Assembly (NCBI GenBank): GCA_947169985.1
Contig: CAMVRW010000059.1
Span: 1-10,305 of the forward strand
Origin: an uncultured Butyrivibrio sp.
GTDB lineage: Bacteria; Bacillota; Clostridia; Lachnospirales; Lachnospiraceae
Direction: 5' to 3'
Length of the DNA stretch: 10,305 nt
In this document: one piece after another, positions 1-5,894 of the stretch
Position numbering within the stretch: the first letter of the stretch is position 1
How the letters are laid out: every line of letters starts with the position of its first letter
The notes under the pieces: model-generated
What the model saw: only the letters and a program-made list of their open reading frames with translations
Told to the model about the DNA's origin: nothing
Database searches by the model: none
Made by a program: the position numbers and the translations under genes

Positions 1-2
1 CC

Positions 3-203
3 TGGGGAGAGAATCTGGTATACATGGTGACACTTATTGTTCTTCTAGCTGTTTCAGGATTTATAATGACCCGCAGAAACACACAGGAGATTGTTGAAAG
101 TACCACCTTCAAGACCCGTGAAGTGATCGGGCTTGCCATTGTATTTATATGGTCATTCATATCTCTTTCAGATGTGAGTACCTTTATCTATTTCCAGTAT
201 TGA
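3..203 (+). CDS. MBOAT-family membrane O-acyltransferase, C-terminal fragment
   Basis: Only the last 66 codons are in the window; the frame is open from the left edge and ends in TGA at 201-203. The fragment has two hydrophobic stretches (about residues 5-22 and 41-57) separated by a short polar loop, and ends in FIYFQY. That arrangement resembles the end of AlgI/DltB-type MBOAT acyltransferases, which often finish in a similar PFIYFQF-like tail. Such enzymes sit in the cytoplasmic membrane and pass acyl groups to exported glycans or teichoic acids. The next gene, 13 nt downstream on the same strand, encodes a membrane-anchored SGNH-like protein, a common MBOAT partner, which supports the call. 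The active-site histidine region lies outside the window, so the family assignment rests on the tail and the neighbour. Confidence 0.6.
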   Translation, partial: WGENLVYMVTLIVLLAVSGFIMTRRNTQEIVESTTFKTREVIGLAIVFIWSFISLSDVSTFIYFQY

Positions 204-216
204 GTGCGAGTAAGAA

Positions 217-1314
217 ATGACAGATAAGAATTCATCAGTAAAATTCATAAAGCGCATCGTTGCCATAATTCTGGCTCTTATGGTTTTGGTAGCAGGAATT
301 GTTGTAGTGTTTGACCCGTTTTACCATTATCACAAACCTTGGCTGGGACTAAAGGCGGTGCTCAACGACAAGGAGTATCAGTGCGTTGGAACCTTGAGGA
401 ACTTTGACTATGATTCACTTATAGTTGGATCCTCAGTTATGGAGAACAACGATAATTCCTGGTTTAATGAGGCTTTTGATGTCACAACCATTAAGGCCAT
501 CAGGTCCTATGGCGCTACAGCAGATCTTTGTTACCTGCTTGATGTGGCCTATGAAAGTCATGACCTTAAGTATGTGTTTTACAATATAGATCCTTCCTCA
601 CTTTATGGTGAGGCGGTAACAACCTACGAATCTACAGGTTGTCCCATGTATCTGTATGATAAAAACCCCTTCAATGACATCAAGTATCTTTTTAACAAGG
701 ACGTTCTTCTTGAAAAGATCCCATATCAGATTGCAAGCTCATTTATAGGGGATTATGATGAAAACTTGTCATATAACTGGGCAAAGTGGAAGAGCTTCGG
801 TCCGGAACTGGCACTGGGACTGTATTTCAGGTCAAGGGAAGTAAAAGAGATGCTTCCGGAGGATGCTTATATCGATAACCTTACGGCGAACATAGCTCTT
901 TTAACAAAAGAGGTAGAGGCCCATCCGGAGACAGAATTCATTTTCTTCTATCCGCCGTATTCCATGCTTTGGTGGGATATGAGTTACAGGGGCGGAGAAA
1001 CTGATGCCATCATCTACTGCGAAAAGGAGATGACAAAGGCTCTTTTGCAGTATGACAATGTGAGGATCTTCTGTTTCCAGAATGAGCCTGAGGTGACAAC
1101 TGATCTGAATAATTACATGGATACCATTCACTTTTCTCCTGAGATAAACAGGCTTATGCTTGATCAGATAATAGCAGGGGAATATGAGATGACACCTGAT
1201 AATTACGAGGAAGTCATTGACGGGGTTAAGGCCTTTTCTGATGAAGTTCAGGAAAGCTATATTAAAACCTATGAACAGCAGGATCTTCTGAACTATGAAG
1301 GTACTGAAGAATGA
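217..1314 (+). CDS. Membrane-anchored SGNH-hydrolase-like protein, MBOAT partner
   Basis: 365 residues. A basic N-terminus is followed by one hydrophobic segment (about residues 12-33), probably a signal anchor that places the rest outside the membrane. The motif GSS at 71-73, after the strand DSLIV, looks like the nucleophile region of SGNH/GDSL proteins (S73 by analogy with the GTS of relatives). DTIH at 302-305 matches the late catalytic Asp-x-x-His motif, and FFYPPYS at 243-249 is another typical core strand. AlgJ/AlgX- and DltD-like members work with MBOAT proteins in acetylation of cell-surface glycans; that role is inferred here from the adjacent MBOAT tail 13 nt upstream. The start codon has only a weak purine-rich upstream sequence, consistent with coupling to the upstream gene. 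The exact substrate cannot be told from the sequence. Confidence 0.7.
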   Translation: MTDKNSSVKFIKRIVAIILALMVLVAGIVVVFDPFYHYHKPWLGLKAVLNDKEYQCVGTLRNFDYDSLIVGSSVMENNDNSWFNEAFDVTTIKAIRSYGATADLCYLLDVAYESHDLKYVFYNIDPSSLYGEAVTTYESTGCPMYLYDKNPFNDIKYLFNKDVLLEKIPYQIASSFIGDYDENLSYNWAKWKSFGPELALGLYFRSREVKEMLPEDAYIDNLTANIALLTKEVEAHPETEFIFFYPPYSMLWWDMSYRGGETDAIIYCEKEMTKALLQYDNVRIFCFQNEPEVTTDLNNYMDTIHFSPEINRLMLDQIIAGEYEMTPDNYEEVIDGVKAFSDEVQESYIKTYEQQDLLNYEGTEE

Positions 1315-1317
1315 ACA

Positions 1318-1346
1318 TTAACCCTTTAGTAAAATGATGATATACT
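1318..1346 (+). promoter_or_regulatory. Probable promoter for the murG operon
   Basis: TTAACC (1318-1323), 17 nt of spacer, then TATACT (1341-1346). The -10 is preceded by TGA, giving an extended -10 (TGnTATACT) that can compensate for the 4/6 match of the -35. It lies just after the SGNH gene stop and about 40 nt before the murG start codon. No terminator hairpin was seen between the SGNH gene and this site, so read-through from upstream is also possible. Confidence 0.45.
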
Positions 1347-1387
1347 TATTTTTAGGAATTTAAAAAGTTTGGAAGAAGGTAATAAAC

Positions 1388-2467
1388 GTGAGTGAAGTAC
1401 CGGTTAAGAAAATTGTACTGACAGGCGGAGGAAGCGCCGGACATGTGACACCTAATATTGCGCTTATCCCGGCTCTTAAAAAAGAAGGCTTTGAGATCTA
1501 TTACATCGGATCATATAACGGAATCGAGAAGAGACTGATCGAGGATTACAATATCCCATACTTTGGAATAGCTACAGGTAAACTCAGAAGGTATTTTGAT
1601 CCTAAGAATTTTTCTGACCCCTTCAGAGTGCTTAAGGGTTTTTCAGAAGCCAGAGCACTTCTTAAGAGGATAAAGCCTGATATAGTTTTTTCCAAAGGCG
1701 GATATGTCAGTGTTCCTGTGGTAAGAGCCGCTGGGGCACTAAAAATCCCATACATTGTTCACGAGTCGGATATGACCCCGGGACTTGCCAACAAGCTTAG
1801 TATGACTGGAGCAAGAAAGATCTGTTGCAATTTCCCTGAGACAATGAGACTCCTTCCTGCAGAGAAGGCAGTTCTTACTGGAACACCCATAAGGGAAGAA
1901 CTTGGAATGGGTTCAAGAGAAGAGGGAATACGAATCTGCGGATTTGAGGATGACAAGCCTGTTCTTATGGTAATTGGAGGAAGTCTGGGAGCACAGTCAG
2001 TAAACGAGACTGTTCGTTATGCCCTGCCAAGACTTCTTCCTCACTTCAACATAGTTCATCTTTGCGGAAAAGAGAAGATGGACAACTTAAAACTTTCTGT
2101 ACCAGGCTACAAGCAGTTTGAGTATGTTAAAAATGAGCTTAAGGATATCTTTGCCATGGCAGATATCGTGGTATCAAGAGCTGGAGCTAATTCAATCTGT
2201 GAGCTTCTTGCACTTCGTAAGCCCAACATTCTGATCCCATTGTCCACAAAGGCAAGCCGCGGAGACCAGATGCTCAACGCCAGATCCTTTGAGCAGCAGG
2301 GCTTTTCTATGGTGATCGACAACGACGAGCTGGATGAGGATATCCTGTGTGAGACCATTTATGAGCTTTATAACACCAGGGAGAAGTACATGGAGGCTAT
2401 GAGCAACTCCAACCTTCACAGTGCTACAGACACAATCATAAGAATAATTAAAGAGGAAATGAACTAA
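1388..2467 (+). CDS. murG: UDP-GlcNAc:lipid I N-acetylglucosaminyltransferase MurG
   Basis: 359 residues, normal for the family. MurG moves GlcNAc from UDP-GlcNAc onto lipid I to make lipid II on the inner face of the cytoplasmic membrane. The two Rossmann halves of a GT-B enzyme are visible: glycine-rich loop GGGSAGHVTP (13-22), HESDMTPG near 125-132, second glycine loop GGSLGAQSVN (197-206), and the donor-binding region SRAGANSICEL (263-273) followed by GDQMLNA (292-298). The last segment reads STKASRGDQ, somewhat unlike the HKDRQQ of E. coli, but the Gln and NA are kept. The start is GTG, with AAGAAGG at 1373-1379 eight nt upstream. The stop TAA overlaps the ATG of the next gene by one base. 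It is not in a division/cell-wall (dcw) cluster in this window. Confidence 0.93.
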   Translation: MSEVPVKKIVLTGGGSAGHVTPNIALIPALKKEGFEIYYIGSYNGIEKRLIEDYNIPYFGIATGKLRRYFDPKNFSDPFRVLKGFSEARALLKRIKPDIVFSKGGYVSVPVVRAAGALKIPYIVHESDMTPGLANKLSMTGARKICCNFPETMRLLPAEKAVLTGTPIREELGMGSREEGIRICGFEDDKPVLMVIGGSLGAQSVNETVRYALPRLLPHFNIVHLCGKEKMDNLKLSVPGYKQFEYVKNELKDIFAMADIVVSRAGANSICELLALRKPNILIPLSTKASRGDQMLNARSFEQQGFSMVIDNDELDEDILCETIYELYNTREKYMEAMSNSNLHSATDTIIRIIKEEMN

Positions 2468-2709
2468 TGACATATAAGACAAAAGGAACCTGTTCAACAC
2501 AGATAGATCTTGAGGTTACAGACGGGATCGTTAGAAATGTAAAGTTTACTAACGGATGTAACGGAAACCTTCAGGGTATTTCAAAGCTGGTTGAGGGAAT
2601 GAAGGCAGAGGATGCAATCGCTAAGCTTCGCGGAATAAAGTGCGGATTTAAGCCAACCTCATGTCCTGATCAGCTTTCCTATGCTATTGAAGAAGCAATG
2701 AATTCATGA
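2467..2709 (+). CDS. Small TSCPD-domain protein (TIGR03905-type)
   Basis: 80 residues, a complete single-domain protein. It has four cysteines: C9, C31 (in NGCNGN), C59 (in KCGF) and C66, the last within the signature TSCPD (64-68). The TSCPD domain is known as a stand-alone small protein and as the C-terminal part of class II ribonucleotide reductases; the four cysteines suggest metal binding or redox activity, but no function is established. The ATG overlaps the murG stop by one base (TAATG), with AAGAGGA at 2451-2457 as ribosome binding site. Its own stop overlaps the next ATG by four bases (ATGA). Translation is therefore probably coupled across three genes, but this does not by itself assign a role in the cell wall. 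Confidence 0.85.
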   Translation: MTYKTKGTCSTQIDLEVTDGIVRNVKFTNGCNGNLQGISKLVEGMKAEDAIAKLRGIKCGFKPTSCPDQLSYAIEEAMNS

Positions 2710-3500
2710 TGAACAATCTTACAGAAAAAGAATTTCTGGAAAACTATACAGACACCATATATGATAAGCCATCTGTCACTACGGATATTTTGGTCCTTGG
2801 GGTGGATGAGACCTTTGGAAAGCTAAAAGCTCTTTTAATAAAAAGAGATGAGCACCCGTATCTTGGGTACTATGCTCTTCCCGGAGGATTTATCAGTAAG
2901 GGAGAGAGTGCTTACCAGGCAGCTGCAAGGAAGCTTGCTGAAGAGGCCGGTGTAAGGGATGTGTATCTTGATCAGATCTACACCTTTACAAAGCCCGGAA
3001 GGGACCCAAGAACCTGGGTCATGAGTATTGCTTATCTTGCTCTGGTGGGAGATGTTTCGAAGATAAAGACTACCGGAGAGTGGTTTGACCTGACAATTGA
3101 TGAAGACAGGATAAGGCTTTACGGAGCTCAGTCCGATACAGAGATCATTTATCCGGTAAGTGTTAAGAGCTTTAAGAACGGCCGGATAAGCTACAGAAAT
3201 CTGGTGGCTTATGATAAGGGAAAGGGCGATAAACTGGCCTTTGACCATGTGGAGATAATCATTGAATCCATATCTAAGCTCAGAGCTATCTTTGAAAATT
3301 CCGACCTGGCTTTCAATATGGTAGGTGACAGCTTTACTTTACCGGACCTTCAGGCACTTTATGAACTGGTCCTTGGAAAGAAGCTTTACAAGACCAATTT
3401 CAGAGCCCTGGTAGCTCCAAAGATTGAGGCCACCGGAGGTAAGATAAAATCTGCAACCAGCAATAAGCTTTCCGCTGAGTACAGATATATTGGGCAGTAA
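2706..3500 (+). CDS. NUDIX-domain protein with C-terminal winged helix, NrtR-like regulator
   Basis: 264 residues in two parts. The N-terminal Nudix fold (about 20-190) carries a near-canonical box: G61, E67, R75, L77, E79, E80, G82, V83. The Glu that normally follows the Arg is K76. RDPRTW at 99-104 and FDHVEII at 179-185 are typical of ADP-ribose-type Nudix proteins. The C-terminal part (about 205-262), with FTLPDLQALYE, LGKKLYKTNFRA and a terminal EYRYI, matches the winged-helix tail of NrtR regulators, which repress NAD-salvage or sugar genes and respond to ADP-ribose-type ligands. A second ATG at 2709 is an alternative start; both are coupled to the overlapping stop of the TSCPD gene. 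It could still be an active hydrolase: the metal-binding EE pair is intact. The next gene block, after the terminator, contains a NAD-kinase-like protein. Confidence 0.8.
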   Translation: MMNNLTEKEFLENYTDTIYDKPSVTTDILVLGVDETFGKLKALLIKRDEHPYLGYYALPGGFISKGESAYQAAARKLAEEAGVRDVYLDQIYTFTKPGRDPRTWVMSIAYLALVGDVSKIKTTGEWFDLTIDEDRIRLYGAQSDTEIIYPVSVKSFKNGRISYRNLVAYDKGKGDKLAFDHVEIIIESISKLRAIFENSDLAFNMVGDSFTLPDLQALYELVLGKKLYKTNFRALVAPKIEATGGKIKSATSNKLSAEYRYIGQ

Positions 3501-3520
3501 CAGCATATTTATAGAATATT

Positions 3521-3570
3521 AAAACCTTAGGAAATGGCGCAGAAACATTTTTCTAAGGTTTTTTATTTTA
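3521..3570 (+). terminator. Rho-independent terminator after the murG-TSCPD-NUDIX operon
   Basis: AAAACCTTAG (3521-3530) pairs perfectly with CTAAGGTTTT (3553-3562). A smaller inner stem AAATG/CATTT (3532-3536 / 3546-3550) shortens the loop. A T-rich run follows to 3570. It starts 21 nt after the NUDIX gene stop and separates this operon from the SPFH promoter. Confidence 0.85.
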
Positions 3571-3574
3571 CCTA

Positions 3575-3603
3575 TTGACAAAGTAGTAAATTACTACTAA
3601 TAT
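3575..3603 (+). promoter_or_regulatory. Strong sigma-A-type promoter for the SPFH/NAD-kinase-like operon
   Basis: Perfect -35 TTGACA (3575-3580), 17-nt spacer, then -10 TAATAT (3598-3603, 5 of 6 to consensus). The expected start of transcription is about 3610, giving a leader of roughly 58 nt. The spacer is almost wholly occupied by a 17-bp palindrome, so the promoter looks tightly repressible. Confidence 0.85.
3582..3598. promoter_or_regulatory. Operator 1: 17-bp perfect palindrome in the promoter spacer
   Basis: AGTAGTAAATTACTACT is a perfect inverted repeat (8+1+8) lying between the -35 and -10 hexamers. A near-copy lies 38 bp downstream, centre to centre. Position and symmetry indicate a dimeric repressor site; the regulator is unknown, and the NrtR-like protein just upstream is one candidate. 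Confidence 0.75.
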
Positions 3604-3619
3604 GTAATCAGATAATAAA

Positions 3620-3636
3620 AGTAGCAAATAGCTACT
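3620..3636. promoter_or_regulatory. Operator 2: second 17-bp palindrome in the leader
   Basis: AGTAGCAAATAGCTACT has all but one pair symmetric. It shares the frame AAGTAG(T/C)AAAT(T/A)(A/G)CTACTAATA with operator 1, including asymmetric flanks. The changes relative to operator 1 at positions 6 and 12 are compensating (T/A to C/G), so symmetry is kept, which argues for a protein-binding site. It would lie at about +10 to +26 of the transcript. Confidence 0.75.
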
Positions 3637-3667
3637 AATAAAACCCATAAATAAGGAGGAGCGCATT

Positions 3668-4906
3668 ATGAAGTTCAAAAAGTTTAGTCCTAATGATTAT
3701 GTAATGGTAGTTAAAAATGGAAAGGTTGTGAGAGAGGGGCTTGGGCTTTCGCTTTTCTACAACGAGCTGACAACTAATATCATGGTGGCTCCTTCTACCG
3801 CATTTGATGGAGCATTTGCATTTGATGATCTGGTAACCAGTGATTACCAGAGGGTATGTGTACAGGGAGTTACAACCTATATGCTGACGGATTACGAGAA
3901 GGCAACACAGATGCTGGATTTCTCTTTTAATCATGTAGTGCCCATGGAGGACAAGATACTTAAGAATATGGTGCTTCTGGAAAAGAGGATCAATAACATC
4001 ATTAAGGCTATAGTCATCAGAGAGGTCAGCAAGAAGGATGTAAGGACCGTCATAAGATTTGCAGATGAGATGGCAAGCGTGATCGCTGAGAAGCTGGCTC
4101 AGGATGAATCAATTGCAAAGCTGGGAGTAAGTATTACAGGAGTAAATATCCTTGGTATCAACCCAAATGCAGAGACAAGGAAAGCTCTGGAAGCAGCTGC
4201 AAGGGAGCAGATCTTAAAGGAACAGGATGACGCCATCTACATGAGAAGAAATGCGGCCATCGAGCAGGAGAGGGTCATCAAGGAGAATGAGATCAACACA
4301 GAGATCAAGGTGGCAGAGAAGGAGAGAGAGAAGGAAGAGAAGGAGCAGGAGATGATGAAATATATCCAGACCTGTCAGCTGGATATGAAGAAAGAGGAGC
4401 AGGAAAGAGAGCAGGCAATGAAGCTCAAGGCTCTTCAGGCAGAGCTTACAATGACCAATGAGAAGCAGGAAAAAGAACAGGCAATGAAGCTTAAAGCCCT
4501 GAAAGCCAACCTGGCACTGGATACAGAGAGACAGGAAAAAGAGCTGGAGCTTAGAGAAAAGGCTGCTGCCAAGAAGATGGAAATAGACAATGAAGAGATG
4601 CTTGGAAAGATTGAGCTGGAGAAAAAGAACAAGGAGTACACAGCTTTAGAAGCCGAGAATGCTAAGATCAAGGCAGATCAGGAGGCATATGCAGTTGAAG
4701 GAATCGTACGGGCATATAATAATTTGAATGTGGCCCTGGTTGAGGCTTGTGCAATGGCCCAGATGGATCCCGGAACTCTTATGGCAAGGGCATTCATGAA
4801 CATTGGAGATAATGCAGGTAAGATTGGTACTTTCAACCTTACACCGGATCTTTTACAGACCATAGCAACAGGAATCGGAAATAACCTGAACAAGCAGCAG
4901 GGGTAA
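3668..4906 (+). CDS. SPFH/band-7 domain protein with long coiled coil
   Basis: 412 residues without a signal peptide or clear membrane segment. The N-terminal 1-180 reads as an SPFH (band-7/prohibitin-like) domain: a beta-rich start, then a helical part with IREVSKKDVRTVIRFADEMASVI and the late strand GVSITGVNILGI (153-164). Residues about 180-340 are almost entirely charged helix rich in Glu/Lys/Gln, a long coiled coil containing a 22-residue tandem repeat (246-289). The C-terminal 340-412 is a less charged tail with MAQMDPGTLMARAFMNIGDNAGK. SPFH proteins form oligomeric scaffolds, often at membranes; this one would have to attach through its N-terminal domain or act in the cytoplasm. AAGGAGGA at 3653-3660 is a strong ribosome binding site. 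It is followed at 24 nt by a NAD-kinase-like gene, so the two are probably co-transcribed. Its molecular role is unknown. Confidence 0.8.
   Translation: MKFKKFSPNDYVMVVKNGKVVREGLGLSLFYNELTTNIMVAPSTAFDGAFAFDDLVTSDYQRVCVQGVTTYMLTDYEKATQMLDFSFNHVVPMEDKILKNMVLLEKRINNIIKAIVIREVSKKDVRTVIRFADEMASVIAEKLAQDESIAKLGVSITGVNILGINPNAETRKALEAAAREQILKEQDDAIYMRRNAAIEQERVIKENEINTEIKVAEKEREKEEKEQEMMKYIQTCQLDMKKEEQEREQAMKLKALQAELTMTNEKQEKEQAMKLKALKANLALDTERQEKELELREKAAAKKMEIDNEEMLGKIELEKKNKEYTALEAENAKIKADQEAYAVEGIVRAYNNLNVALVEACAMAQMDPGTLMARAFMNIGDNAGKIGTFNLTPDLLQTIATGIGNNLNKQQG
4403..4534 (+). repeat. Tandem 66-bp (22-residue) repeat inside the SPFH coiled coil
   Basis: Codons 246-267 and 268-289 form two copies sharing EQAMKLKAL and ending in EKQ or ERQ; a third, partial copy begins EKELEL at 290. 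22 residues is six turns of helix (about three heptads plus one), so the repeat fits extension of a coiled coil by in-frame duplication. Confidence 0.75.
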
Positions 4907-4930
4907 TTAAGAAATAATCTGGAGGCGGAC

Positions 4931-5863
4931 ATGACTGATCGAGGAATGAACAAAGTTGTACTCATAAAAAGGCGCACAAGATATGAGGAATTAAAAAGAC
5001 GCTACAATACTGTGGAGCAGGCAAGGTTTTATATAGAGCATCTGGGTGCGGACTTTAGCGATTATGAGAGGGAAGATAAGGTATACAACAGTGTTCTGGA
5101 GCAGGTGAGAAGTTATGTCCGTCCCTTTGCAAGGCTTCAGGAGATAGACAGAGAGTACATTCCAAACATGATCTTCGGAGAAAAAGACATCGTGATCGCC
5201 GTAGGACAGGATGGTCTGGTGGCCAATGTGATGAAGTACCTTGATGGACAACCTCTTATAGGAGTTAACCCCGATCCTGAAAGATGGGACGGGGTGCTCC
5301 TTCCCTTTGAAGCAGGAGATTTACAAAATATCCTTCCCAGGGTTATAGCAGGAAGCTTTAGTGTCAAAGATGTTACCATGGGAAAGGTAGAATCCAAGGA
5401 TGGTCAGGTTTTATATGCAGTTAATGACTTTTTTGTTGGAGTAGAGAACCACTCTTCCGCAAGGTACCACATCAGTTACAGGAACCAGGTGGAGAACCAG
5501 TCTTCTTCTGGCATCATCATTTCTACCGGATTTGGAATGACTGGCTGGCACAAATCAATTATGGCCCAGTTCAATGGAATGGCCAAGGCCTTTAACCTTA
5601 GAAGTATTCCGGAGGTGATCTACGATTGGAGCAGCAAAAGCCTTACTTTTCAGGTCAGAGAGCCCTATCCAAGCAGATTTACTCAGGCAGGACTTGTCTA
5701 TGGTCAGATAAATGAAAAGGAGAACCTGCTCCTTACTTCTGACATGAGTGAAAAAGGAGTAGTGTTCTCCGATGGAATCCTTGAGGACTCAATTGAATTC
5801 AACGCCGGAATGCAGCTAAAGGTGGGTGTAGCTGACCGCGTTGGTAGATTGGTCACAAGATAA
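4931..5863 (+). CDS. Divergent NAD-kinase/diacylglycerol-kinase-fold protein
   Basis: 310 residues. Motifs map in order onto the NAD kinase fold. VGQDGL (91-96) stands for the GGDGT loop and keeps the catalytic-type Asp (D94). LIGVNPDP (109-116) equals the PVLGVN-type strand. NDFFVG (165-170) replaces the usual NE motif. STGFGMTGW (198-206) replaces the TPTGSTAY loop. The first 80 residues (basic, helical, RRTRYEELKRRY) form an extension of the kind also seen in eukaryotic-like NAD kinases. True NAD kinases make NADP from NAD and ATP; the changed GGDGT and GSTAY loops mean that substrate and even catalysis are uncertain. GGAGG at 4921-4925 precedes the ATG by five nt; an internal ATG at 4946 is less likely. 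It is the second gene of the SPFH operon and runs convergently into the methyltransferase gene. Confidence 0.7.
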   Translation: MTDRGMNKVVLIKRRTRYEELKRRYNTVEQARFYIEHLGADFSDYEREDKVYNSVLEQVRSYVRPFARLQEIDREYIPNMIFGEKDIVIAVGQDGLVANVMKYLDGQPLIGVNPDPERWDGVLLPFEAGDLQNILPRVIAGSFSVKDVTMGKVESKDGQVLYAVNDFFVGVENHSSARYHISYRNQVENQSSSGIIISTGFGMTGWHKSIMAQFNGMAKAFNLRSIPEVIYDWSSKSLTFQVREPYPSRFTQAGLVYGQINEKENLLLTSDMSEKGVVFSDGILEDSIEFNAGMQLKVGVADRVGRLVTR

Positions 5864-5868
5864 TGACA

Positions 5869-5894
5869 AGCTGGGAAGTTTTTACTTCTCAGCT
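5869..5894. terminator. Hairpin between convergent genes, possible bidirectional terminator
   Basis: AGCTGGGAAGT (5869-5879) pairs with ACTTCTCAGCT (5884-5894) with one G-U pair and a TTTT loop. It overlaps the stop of the minus-strand methyltransferase gene and begins 5 nt after the NAD-kinase-like gene stop. The flanking T-tracts are poor on both strands (ATTATTATG on the plus side), so termination may be weak. Confidence 0.55.

Noticed and set aside
2835..3248. 137-codon open frame on the minus strand inside the NUDIX gene
   Set aside because: Antisense to conserved Nudix motifs; the protein sequence is low in recognisable structure and looks like a shadow frame.
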